NCBI RefSeq assembly: GCF_000022145.1 | Contig: NC_011891.1 | Coordinates: 868,001-932,000 of the forward strand | DNA: 64,000 nucleotides | Direction of reading: 5' to 3' | Source of the DNA: Anaeromyxobacter dehalogenans 2CP-1 | GTDB lineage: Bacteria > Myxococcota > Myxococcia > Myxococcales > Anaeromyxobacteraceae | Shown here: positions 20,746-29,454 of the stretch, piece after piece | Numbering within the stretch: position 1 is the first letter of the stretch | Layout of the letters: every line of letters starts with the position of its first letter | Notes under the pieces: model-generated | What the model saw: only the letters and a program-made list of their open reading frames with translations | Told to the model about the DNA's origin: nothing | The model's database searches: none | Position numbers and translations under genes: made by a program

Positions 20746-23700
20746 GGCTTCCCCGCGTGCGCGGGGATCGACCCTTGTACGGGCCGTCGATGTCCGTCCC
20801 CAACGTGGCTTCCCCGCGTGCGCGGGGATCGACCCCTCCCGGTGATGAGCGTCGCGGCGCGGAACAGGGCTTCCCCGCGTGCGCGGGGATCGACCCGGAT
20901 CGCCGAAGTTCCAGGCGGTGATCCGTAGGGCTTCCCCGCGTGCGCGGGGATCGACCGCGGGTGCCGGGCCGCGAGAACGCCCTGCACGTGGCTTCCCCGC
21001 GTGCGCGGGGATCGACCCGGAAGGAGAGAGAGATGGCGACGGATCGTGAAGGCTTCCCCGCGTGCGCGGGGATCGACCCCGCTTCCGGATCGAGCACACG
21101 CTTCGCCGCCTGGCTTCCCCGCGTGCGCGGGGATCGACCCCGCGAGTCCGGCAGCATCCTCGGCATCTACCGGGCTTCCCCGCGTGCGCGGGGATCGACC
21201 CTGCGGGGCGGCCACCTCGATCGCAACGTCTGGGGCTTCCCCGCGTGCGCGGGGATCGACCCTCGCTCGACCTCGACGGCGTGGTCACGCTGAAGGCTTC
21301 CCCGCGTGCGCGGGGATCGACCCCCCGGGCTCTTCGGCATGTCGCCGATCTGGGGGGCTTCCCCGCGTGCGCGGGGATCGACCCTTGGCATCAGCAGTCG
21401 GTGGACATCGACGCTGGGCTTCCCCGCGTGCGCGGGGATCGACCCTGGCGTCCGAGGCGCTTCGTCCCACCGGCCCGGGCTTCCCCGCGTGCGCGGGGAT
21501 CGACCGGAGAGGGAGACCTTCACGGCGGCGCCGCGCCGGGCTTCCCCGCGTGCGCGGGGATCGACCCGCGCAGGAAGGCCAGCGGTGGGCGCAGGCGAAG
21601 GCTTCCCCGCGTGCGCGGGGATCGACCCCGGTGGACGAGCCGCCGGTCGCGGGTCCAGAGGGCTTCCCCGCGTGCGCGGGGATCGACCCGGGCTCGAGGA
21701 CCTCGAGCAGCTCGCGCGAGAGGCTTCCCCGCGTGCGCGGGGATCGACCCGCGGGCAGGTAGGCCCACCCGCACTCGGCGCCGGCTTCCCCGCGTGCGCG
21801 GGGATCGACCCAAGCGGGTTCGGAACACACGGTCAGCGCTGATGGCTTCCCCGCGTGCGCGGGGATCGACCCGAAGAGGCGCTCTCTCCCGCGCAGGCGC
21901 GCGAGGCTTCCCCGCGTGCGCGGGGATCGACCCGTCGCCCACGAGAAGCGCCAGGAGGAGCTCAAGGCTTCCCCGCGTGCGCGGGGATCGACCGTTGTCC
22001 GCAGCCGGTCTGCTCCGCTACGTCGGGGCTTCCCCGCGTGCGCGGGGATCGACCCGATCTGGAGGGCCACGCGATCACGATCCGGCTGGCTTCCCCGCGT
22101 GCGCGGGGATCGACCCTCCTCCCGGTCGCCAGCGAACAGGTACGGACCGGCTTCCCCGCGTGCGCGGGGATCGACCCGAGTAGACGCGCGATGCGGTGGA
22201 GCGGCAGCGGGCTTCCCCGCGTGCGCGGGGATCGACCCGTGTCGATGATGGAGGCCCGGCGAACGCTGGGGGCTTCCCCGCGTGCGCGGGGATCGACCCA
22301 CCTACTCCGTGATCAAGGCGCTGTTCCGCGAGGCTTCCCCGCGTGCGCGGGGATCGACCCTCGTCGGGGCTCCGGCCGGCCGGCAGCGGGCGGGCTTCCC
22401 CGCGTGCGCGGGGATCGACCCGCTCGGTAGAGCGCAGAGGCCTGCTTCGCGCTGGCTTCCCCGCGTGCGCGGGGATCGACCCGGCGCACGTCCCCCACCA
22501 CCACCGAGAAGGAGGGCTTCCCCGCGTGCGCGGGGATCGACCCGAAGGCGCATCCCGCGATCTCGGTCGTCAGAGGGCTTCCCCGCGTGCGCGGGGATCG
22601 ACCCGTGCACACCACCGCGGCGGCCGCCCACGCGCCGGCTTCCCCGCGTGCGCGGGGATCGACCCCGTGGAGGCCACCGTCGCCGCCGTCACGTCCCGGC
22701 TTCCCCGCGTGCGCGGGGATCGACCCCGCGCCGAGCCCGGGTCATTCCCCGACCACTGGGCTTCCCCGCGTGCGCGGGGATCGACCCGGGGTGAACCTGC
22801 TCACCGCGATGACGCACATGGCTTCCCCGCGTGCGCGGGGATCGACCCTCCGCGGAGCCAGGGCCCTGGACGACGCTGCCGGCTTCCCCGCGTGCGCGGG
22901 GATCGACCCGGGTCCCACATCCGGAAGGCGCTGTCCGACGCGGCTTCCCCGCGTGCGCGGGGATCGACCCCCGTCGAGCAGGTTGCGGAGGTCGGCGGTC
23001 GTGGCTTCCCCGCGTGCGCGGGGATCGACCCCGCCTCGACCACACCAGGCCGAAGACGCCGGCGGCTTCCCCGCGTGCGCGGGGATCGACCCGTCGTGGA
23101 CGGGCGTGACCGGGAGCGGATACCGGCTTCCCCGCGTGCGCGGGGATCGACCCGGCCGGGCCGGGTCCTCCGCGCCGAAGTAGGCGGCTTCCCCGCGTGC
23201 GCGGGGATCGACCCAGCAGCCCGCGGCCGCCCGTCGCGAGGTGGTGGGCTTCCCCGCGTGCGCGGGGATCGACCCTGGCGCAGGTAGGACGGCAGCGTGG
23301 CGCTCGGGGCTTCCCCGCGTGCGCGGGGATCGACCCTCGACAAGGCGCTGCTCGCGATCTTCGCCGAGGGCTTCCCCGCGTGCGCGGGGATCGACCCAGC
23401 GCGCCTCCACCCGGCGGCGTCCACCGGGGGGCTTCCCCGCGTGCGCGGGGATCGACCCGGCGTGGACCCGAGCCGGCGCGGCTTCCTGTCGGCTTCCCCG
23501 CGTGCGCGGGGATCGGCCCGAGTACGAGGACGCCAACCTCGTCGCAGCCAAGGCTTCCCCGCGTGCGCGGGGATCGACCCCCGTCCGCCACCGGCAAGGT
23601 CGTCCTGAGCGGGGCTTCCCCGCGTGCGCGGGGATCGACCCTTCCTGACGGCGACGCTGGACGTCGTGGACGAGGCTTCCCCGCGTGCGCGGGGATCGAC

Positions 23701-24527
23701 CCTCAGCGTCTCGCCGACGACGCCCGCCGCGTCGGGCTTCCCCGCGTGCGCGGGGATCGACCGTCGGCCGTGAAGCGCTTCCGCTCGCCCTGGCGGGCTT
23801 CCCCGCGTGCGCGGGGATCGACCCTTGTACGGGCCGTCGATGTCCGTCCCCAACGAGGCTTCCCCGCGTGCGCGGGGATCGACCCTCCTCGTGGCGTTCG
23901 GCCCGGACCCGGACGGTGGCTTCCCCGCGTGCGCGGGGATCGACCCCCGAGGTCAATCGTCTCGTCGCTGAACATCTTGGCTTCCCCGCGTGCGCGGGGA
24001 TCGACCCATCAGCGCCACGTTCGCGAGGACCTGGACGGCGGCTTCCCCGCGTGCGCGGGGATCGACCCATGCGCGAGAGGAGCGAGCCGCGGATGAGCGT
24101 GGCTTCCCCGCGTGCGCGGGGATCGACCCGAGGTCCAGCGTGTCCTGGGCCGGCGCGGAACGGATTCCCCGCGTGCGCGGGGATCGGCCCTTCTTCGCCC
24201 CGGTGGTCGAGCACGGCTTCACGGCTTCCCCGCGTGCGCGGGGATCGACCCGGGAGGACGTTCATCAGCACGACCCGGAGCCCGGCTTCCCCGCGTGCGC
24301 GGGGATCGACCGTGGCGCGCGACGCCGGCGCTCGCGCGCGCGTTGGCTTCCCCGCGTGCGCGGGGATCGACCCACGCGCGACTTGCCGGTGCCCGGCCGG
24401 CCGCAGGCTTCCCCGCGTGCGCGGGGACCCGGCGCGACGGCGCTCATCGTCGACGCGGACGTGGCTTCCCCGCGTGCGCGGGGATCGACCCCGCCCCACG
24501 TCGAGCCGTTAGCCGGTCCAGCCGGCT
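20746..24527 (+). CRISPR. Type I-E CRISPR array, leader-distal segment (62 repeats)
   Basis: 62 repeats start at 20746 and run on the 61-nt period to 24463-24491. The last spacer is 24492-24523 and a truncated repeat (GGCT, 24524-24527) abuts the second IS. Variants cluster toward the end: A26 to G at 23491 and 24162 (the latter also C3 to A), and a 4-nt loss making the 24406 repeat 25 nt long. Position 29 is G at five sites (repeats at 20929, 21478, 21966, 23735, 24284). Three spacers are duplicates: 22422-22453 equals 17568-17599, 23581-23612 equals 17629-17660, and 20775-20806 equals 23825-23856 except the last base. Together with the first segment there are 110 repeats and 107 distinct spacers. 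Confidence 0.98.
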
Positions 24528-25327
24528 TGTCGAGCGACACGTAAACTGACCCCCTGCGAGAGCTCGCGGCGAAGGGCTGGGGAGCGATGCGCATCGCCCG
24601 CGATCTGGGACTGGCCCGCAAGACGGTCAGGCGTTACCTGCGAGGCGGCCCTGCCGCCGACGTCCAGGAGCGGCCGACGGCGCGTCGCCTCGACGACTCT
24701 GCTCGGGAGGAGGCGCTGGCGCTCTTCGACGGCGAGGCCGACCGCAACGCGGTCGTCGTGGCCGACATGCTCGCGCAACGAGGCGTAGATGCGAGCATCC
24801 GGACGGTGCAGCGGGCGTTGGCGCGGCGGACCTCGCCACGGTGCGGTTCGAGACCGCGCCGGGTCGGCAGATGCAGATGTACCTCGGCGAGCGCAAGGTC
24901 TGGTCGCCGGCGCGCAGGTCACGGGTGCACTTCCTCGTCGCACTGCTGAGCTACTCGCGGCGGATGTTCGTGAAGGCGTTCCTGCACGAGCGCAGGGCGA
25001 GTGGCTAGACGGGATCCCGTCGCCGTTCCAGCACTTCGGGGGCGTGCCCGCCGAGGTCCTGGCGACAACGCTCGGTGCCTCGGGGCGCGACCGCGACCGC
25101 GCCGCGCAGACGGTGACCTTCCACCCGACCTACGTCGCGTTCTTGCGCGACTGGGACGTCCAGCCTCGGGCCTGTCGGCCGTATCGGGCCCGCACCAAGG
25201 GCAAGACCGAGTCCAGCGTGAAGTTCGTGAAGCGCAATGCCATCGCCGGTCGACGGTTCGACTCGACGGCGCATCTCGAGGCGCACCGCGCGCTCGTATG
25301 GGGGGCAGAGCTTCCTGTCGTTTGACA
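24528..25327 (+). mobile_element. Decayed IS21-family element (800 bp, internally deleted)
   Basis: It begins TGTCGAGCGACACG followed by ACTGACCCCC and ends CCTGTCGTTTGACA, matching the two ends of the element at 18639-20742, but in the opposite orientation. It retains only a broken istA; the istA 3' part and all of istB are missing. No exact target duplication is seen: GGCT precedes it and GGTCT follows. Both flanks are the 5' edge of a CRISPR repeat, so it too entered the array. Confidence 0.88.
24555..25325 (+). pseudogene. istA: IstA remnant: frameshifted, truncated, catalytic Asp residues lost
   Basis: The start region is deleted; homology begins LRELAAKGWGAMRIARDLGLARKTVRRYL just inside the left end. 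A -1 shift near 24825 falls in the same linker as in the first copy, after RTVQRALA. A further one-base loss lies near 24995 (HERRASG versus HERQGEW). The catalytic Asp positions are changed: QMYLGE instead of QIDFGE and VLATTLGA instead of VLGDNTR; the Glu in GKTESSVKF remains. Translation ends in the right terminal repeat. It is certainly non-functional. Confidence 0.88.
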
Positions 25328-25417
25328 GGTCTCCCCGTCTGCGGCGGGGAGTCCCGCTGTTGTCGTCCTTTTGCAGCTCATTGCGCGGGGCTTCGACGTG
25401 TGCGCGTGAACCGGACG
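25328..25417 (+). CRISPR. Two degenerate terminal CRISPR repeats, in register
   Basis: Immediately after the decayed IS, 25328-25356 reads GGTCTCCCCG...CGGGGAG, keeping the hairpin with changed stem bases. Exactly 61 nt later, 25389-25417 begins GGCTTCGACGTGTGCGCGTG and matches the consensus at 20 of 29 positions. The 32-nt interval 25357-25388 has spacer length. The exact period argues that these are the old trailer end of the array, not chance. Confidence 0.72.
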
Positions 25418-25664
25418 CGACGTGTACCGACCGAGTAGGAGGCCAACGGCAGATGCGTGCGTGCGCGCCTGTAACGTCGCTCTCCCGCTCGCCCTTGACG
25501 ACGAGCCGCAACCAGCGGCCGGCCCCAGCCCACCGCAACGGCGACGCCGGTCCCTTCTCCCAGTCCCGCAGCGCCAGAGCAACCCCCCGCGCCCTCGCCC
25601 TGCTGCCCACCAGCATGCCGGCGACCAGACAGCCCAACCGGGCCACATCTGCAGCGCTCGACCT

Positions 25665-25691
25665 TGTCACACCGCGCGCTCCCCGCTCGTC
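25665..25691 (+). promoter_or_regulatory. ECF41-type promoter for the CMD-sigma operon
   Basis: TGTCACA at 25665-25671 and CGTC at 25688-25691 are separated by 16 bp, the published ECF41 consensus. It lies 34 nt before the ATG of the decarboxylase-like gene, whose neighbour encodes an ECF41-like sigma factor. Autoregulation is therefore likely. Confidence 0.7.
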
Positions 25692-25724
25692 TTGCCGGTA
25701 AATCGACGGAACGGGAGACGACAC

Positions 25725-26273
25725 ATGCTGAAGTGGCTGATCCGGAGGCAACTCACCGCATTCGAGCAGAAGTACGGCTACGACGCGGGCTACGTCCACG
25801 AGCTGCTGGACACCGACTTCAAGGCGTTCCGTATGTACATCCGGGCGGCGAAGCTCGCGTACTACACGCGCGACGTCCCGGAGGCGGTGCACTTCTGCGT
25901 CGGGATCGTCGTCACGGCGAGCGAGGACTGCGGGCCGTGCACGCAGCTCGGGGTCACGAAGGCGCTCGAGCGCGGCGTGCCGGCGGACGTGCTCCAGGCG
26001 GTGCTCTCGAACGACCTGGCGCGGATGCCGGAGGACGTGCGGCTGGGCGTCCGCTACGCGCGCGCGGTGCTCGCGCACGCGCCGGAGGCGGACGGGCTGC
26101 GCGAGGAGATCGTGGCGCGCTGGGGCCCGCGCGCGCTCATCGCGCTGGCGTTCGCGGTCAACGCGGGCCGGCTCTACCCGACGTTGAAGTACGCGATGGG
26201 CCACGGCAAGTCGTGCCAGCGCGTGCACGTCGGCGACCTGCCGGTCGCGGTGGTGCGGGGGGCGGCGGCGTGA
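25725..26273 (+). CDS. Carboxymuconolactone decarboxylase/AhpD-like protein
   Basis: Protein of 182 aa. EDCGPCTQLGVTKALERGVP (about 68-87) contains the redox-active CxxC of AhpD-like CMD proteins. The all-helical sequence includes YIRAAKLAYYTRDVP and a second CMD-like half, LREEIVARWGPRALIALAF. Such proteins act as alkylhydroperoxidase-like reductants; the substrate is unknown. The ATG has GGGAG upstream. It overlaps the sigma gene by GTGA. CMD proteins are among the classic genetic partners (COE genes) of ECF41 sigma factors, so it is probably the sigma factor's target. Confidence 0.88.
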   Translation: MLKWLIRRQLTAFEQKYGYDAGYVHELLDTDFKAFRMYIRAAKLAYYTRDVPEAVHFCVGIVVTASEDCGPCTQLGVTKALERGVPADVLQAVLSNDLARMPEDVRLGVRYARAVLAHAPEADGLREEIVARWGPRALIALAFAVNAGRLYPTLKYAMGHGKSCQRVHVGDLPVAVVRGAAA

Positions 26274-27118
26274 CCGGCGCGGCCAGGGATTTCGAGCCGC
26301 ACCGGCCGGATCTGGTGCAGGTCGCCTACCGGATGCTGGGCTCGGTGGCCGAGGCGGAGGACGTGGTGCAGGACGCGTTCCTGCGCTGGAACGCCGCGCC
26401 GCGCGACGGGGTCGAGTCGCCGCGCGCGTTCCTCATCTGCACGGTCACGCGGCTCTGCCTCGACCGCCTGAAGTCCGCGCGCACGCAGCGGGAGGAGTAT
26501 GTCGGGACCTGGCTGCCGGAGCCGCTGGTGGAGGCGGAGGGCACGGGGCTGGCGCACGACCTCTCGATCGCGCTGCTCGTCACCCTGCAGCGCCTCTCGC
26601 CGCTCGAGCGCGCCGCGTTCCTGCTCCACGACGTGTTCGACATGGAGTTCGCGGACGTCGCGGGCGTGCTGGCGCGCTCCGAGGCCGCGGTCCGCCAGCT
26701 CGCGGCGCGCGCGCGGGGGCACGTGCGCGAGGCGAGGCCGCGCTTCCGCGCGTCCGACGAGGAGGCGCGGCGACTCGCCGACGCCTTCCAGGCGGCGCTG
26801 ACGAGCGGCGACCTCGGGACGCTCTCGAGGCTGCTCGCGGAGGACGCGGTGTTCTACGCGGACGGCGGCGGCAAGCGCGCGGCGGTGCTCCAGCCGATCG
26901 AGGGCCGGGCCGCCATCGTGGAGTTCCTCTCGAAGATCGTGAAGCACCCCTCGTTCCCGGGCGCGAAGGCCTACCAGCGCGCCTGGATCAACGGCATGCC
27001 CGGATTCGTGGTGCACGGTCCCGAGGGCGTCGAGACCCTGGCGATCGAGATCGGCGACGGGCGCGTGGTGGGGATCTACGCCGTCCGCAACCCGGACAAG
27101 CTCCGCCACCTCTCGTAG
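26270..27118 (+). CDS. ECF41-family RNA polymerase sigma factor
   Basis: Protein of 282 aa. Sigma2 (AYRMLGSVAEAEDVVQDAFLRW, about 18-39) and sigma4 (LERAAFLLHDVFDMEFADVAGVL, about 110-132) are joined by a linker with WLPEPLV. After sigma4 comes a fused SnoaL-like domain with YADGGGK near residue 200 and the terminal NPDKLRHL motif. These three motifs are hallmarks of ECF41, where the C-terminal domain, rather than an anti-sigma factor, controls activity. The GTG start overlaps the CMD stop. Its inducing signal is unknown. Confidence 0.92.
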   Translation: MTGAARDFEPHRPDLVQVAYRMLGSVAEAEDVVQDAFLRWNAAPRDGVESPRAFLICTVTRLCLDRLKSARTQREEYVGTWLPEPLVEAEGTGLAHDLSIALLVTLQRLSPLERAAFLLHDVFDMEFADVAGVLARSEAAVRQLAARARGHVREARPRFRASDEEARRLADAFQAALTSGDLGTLSRLLAEDAVFYADGGGKRAAVLQPIEGRAAIVEFLSKIVKHPSFPGAKAYQRAWINGMPGFVVHGPEGVETLAIEIGDGRVVGIYAVRNPDKLRHLS

Positions 27119-27207
27119 GCGTGCCTGCGGGCTCGCACGAGTCTCACGACCTGCCCGCGTTGGCTCGGGCGGGGCGGCGCGGCGGGCTGCGCGCGCACCC
27201 CGCCGGA

Positions 27208-27399
27208 TCACGAGACGGCGCCGGCGTCCTCGGCGTGCGTGCGGGGCGCGTCGAACAGGGCGACGCAGGATTGGCACGTCACCTGGCGCGGATGCTTGGT
27301 GGATCGGCGATCGGGACCGCTCTCCCCGCAGGCGATGGCGTGCGTGCGCGTGTCGTAGAAGTGGACGAGCGAGGCTGGGGTCTGCGACTGGGCGTTCAT
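27208..27399 (-). CDS. Small Cys/His protein, probable zinc ribbon
   Basis: Protein of 63 aa. The ATG at 27399 has GGAGGG just upstream. Key residues are His in VHFYDTRTHAIACG (Cys about 32) and the later VTCQSC (about 47-52), which could form a zinc site. Small proteins with a TxxCG ... STxxPxxVTCxxC pattern are common in GC-rich genomes but have no established function. It is convergent with the sigma gene. The call rests on the RBS and the Cys pattern. Confidence 0.55.
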   Translation of the reverse strand: MNAQSQTPASLVHFYDTRTHAIACGESGPDRRSTKHPRQVTCQSCVALFDAPRTHAEDAGAVS

Positions 27400-27751
27400 G
27401 GGCTCCCTCCGGGCCGGCTTGTCGGGAGCGGCGTGCTCCGGCGCAGGCTGCGGTCGCCCTTCAATCTGGACACGGACCGGCCGGCGTGCCGAGGCGGGCG
27501 CCGCCGCGCGGGTCCTCGGCGCGGCACGACGGGGCGTCCACGTATTCGTCAGGCGCGGCACGACCTCGCCGACGAACGGCGGTTCGCGCCGGCGGAGGCG
27601 GGCGTCAATCGCGTTCGCGAGCGCTCGGCCGGTCCGCCCAGCGCGTGTGAGGGGAACGGCCGTACCGGGCGCCCGCTCCGCGCCGGCACGCCTCGCGCGC
27701 GCTCCTCCGTGGTTCACGAAGAGTGTCAGAGGCGCGTGCGACGATTCGCGC
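27400..27751. other. Intergenic region between divergent genes
   Basis: This 352-nt gap separates the small Cys protein (minus) from the HNH gene (plus). In-frame extensions of both neighbours run into it, but the residues are Arg/Ala-rich and unlike any domain. No hairpin, repeat or convincing promoter is seen. Confidence 0.4.
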
Positions 27752-29410
27752 ATGGACGCCGCTCCTCTCGCCGGCCTCGGGGCCGCGGACCTGCCGGGCA
27801 CCGCCGCGGCGGAGCACGCGTTCCTGCCGCTTCGCGAGCTGGTTCCGTACAGTCGCGCGGACCTGGACCGCTGGTTCCGGGGTGGCGAGCCGGAGGCGGA
27901 CGAGCTCGAGCGAATGCTGGCGTGGGCGTCGCGGGGGCGCGGCGCGATCGACCTCGCCGTCGCCGAGGGGCTGGCGGCGCTCTGCCGGGGCGAGCGGCTC
28001 GCGTCCCTCGGCTTCCACCTCGACGACTACGCGCGCGAGGTCCTCGAGATCGGGAAGCGCGCGGCGGAGGGCCTGGCGCGGCTGGGCGCGGGGCTGCGCA
28101 CGCGTCCGCGCCTGCGCGAGGCGCTGCGGTCGGGGCGGGTGGGGCTCCGCGCGGCGGAGACGGTGCTCGCGGTGGCGTCCGGCGACGCGGAGGCGTTCTG
28201 GGTGGAGCGCGCGGCCCGGCAGACGGTCCGCGAGCTGGAAGACGCGGTGCGGCGGGCGGGGGGCGCCGGACCGGACGACGCGGACGAGGCGTGGGTGACG
28301 CTGCGCACGCAGCTGCCCGAGGCCGAGCGGATCGTGGTGGACGCCGCCCTGGAGGCGGCGGGGCGGATCATGGCGGGCTCGACCCGGTCCGAGCGGCTGG
28401 AGGCGCTGGCGCAGGAGTACCTGGCGGAGTTCTCGACGGACGGCGACCGCGACGGCGCGCGCCTGCTGGGGCCGGAGCTCCGGACTTCGGCGGCGGGCGA
28501 GCGGTCGCGCCGCGCGGCGCTCGAGGCCGAGCCGGAGCGCTGGCCGCTGCTCCCGCCGGTGGAGGACTGGCCGGCGCCGGACGTCCGCTTCGACGAGAGC
28601 GCGACCGCGCAGGAGATCGACCGGGCCCTCCGCGCGCTCGCGGCGGCGCGCTCCACGCTGGAGGACGTCATCGGCGACTGCGCGTACGCGGTCCGCCGGA
28701 GCGGCATGCACCTGCGCCTCGGCTTCGCCAGCTTCCGCCATTACGTGGAGGAGCGGCTGCGCCTCCCGCCGCGCGCGGTGGAGCAGCGCGCCGAGCACGA
28801 GGAGCGGCTGGCGCGGTCGGCCGGGCTCCGCGAGGCGCGCCGGCAGGGGGTCTCCTACGAGCGGCGGCGGATCCTCGCCCGGCTGCCGGAAGACGAGATC
28901 GCGTCCTGGATCCCGCGGGCGAAGGCGATGACCTGCGTGGCGCTCCGGCGCGCGGTGGAGGGCGAGCGGGAGCGGCAGCTGCGTGCGCACCGCAAGGTCT
29001 CGGTCCCGCTGCCCCGCCGGGTGGCGGTGCTCCTCGCCGCGGCCTTCGAGACCGTCCGGAAGCGCGTGGGACGCCTCGTGCCGGCCGGATCGTGCCTCGC
29101 CATCCTGGGCGCGCACTTCCTGGGGCAGTGGGGGGACGTGCTGAAGGGCTCGCCGAGCCGCTCACAGCGCGTGCGGGAGCGAGACCTGGGCTGGTGCCAG
29201 GTCCCGGGCTGCAGCCACCGCGCGGCCCACGCGCACCACGTGCTGTTCCGCTCGCAGGGCGGCGGGGACGAGGCGGAGAACCAGGTGGCGCTCTGCGCCT
29301 TCCACCACCTCCGCTGCGTCCACGGCGGCCACCTGACCGTCTTCGGGCGCGCGCCGGACGCCCTCATCTGGCTGCTGAATGGCGCGCCGTTCACGGGGAC
29401 GGGCGCGTAG
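27752..29410 (+). CDS. HNH endonuclease-domain protein
   Basis: Protein of 552 aa. The C-terminus has the HNH fold: WCQVPGCSHRAAHAHHVLFRSQGG, then NQVALCAFHHLRCVHGG. The HH, Asn and H residues and paired Cys (Cys490s and about 517) fit a zinc-supported HNH nuclease. The N-terminal 400 residues are helical and acidic, resembling the DUF222-type region often fused to HNH in actinobacteria and Anaeromyxobacter, where such genes occur in many copies. The biological role is unknown; these may be selfish or DNA-processing proteins. No good RBS is visible, so the start (MDAAPLAGLGAADLPG) is tentative. Confidence 0.75.
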   Translation: MDAAPLAGLGAADLPGTAAAEHAFLPLRELVPYSRADLDRWFRGGEPEADELERMLAWASRGRGAIDLAVAEGLAALCRGERLASLGFHLDDYAREVLEIGKRAAEGLARLGAGLRTRPRLREALRSGRVGLRAAETVLAVASGDAEAFWVERAARQTVRELEDAVRRAGGAGPDDADEAWVTLRTQLPEAERIVVDAALEAAGRIMAGSTRSERLEALAQEYLAEFSTDGDRDGARLLGPELRTSAAGERSRRAALEAEPERWPLLPPVEDWPAPDVRFDESATAQEIDRALRALAAARSTLEDVIGDCAYAVRRSGMHLRLGFASFRHYVEERLRLPPRAVEQRAEHEERLARSAGLREARRQGVSYERRRILARLPEDEIASWIPRAKAMTCVALRRAVEGERERQLRAHRKVSVPLPRRVAVLLAAAFETVRKRVGRLVPAGSCLAILGAHFLGQWGDVLKGSPSRSQRVRERDLGWCQVPGCSHRAAHAHHVLFRSQGGGDEAENQVALCAFHHLRCVHGGHLTVFGRAPDALIWLLNGAPFTGTGA

Positions 29411-29454
29411 GGGCGCGCCCGCGAGCGGCGGCGCTCACGGGCGCCCGGCGCCGC

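Noticed and set aside
20743-24527. Distal array segment as a composite transposon carrying CRISPR units
   Set aside because: IS 1 has its own 5-bp duplication at a junction that restores a continuous array, and IS 2 is decayed with no matching duplication outside the pair.
25450-25478. A possible third degenerate repeat one further period downstream
   Set aside because: Only about 12 of 29 positions match, mainly CGTGCGCG, which is common in this DNA.
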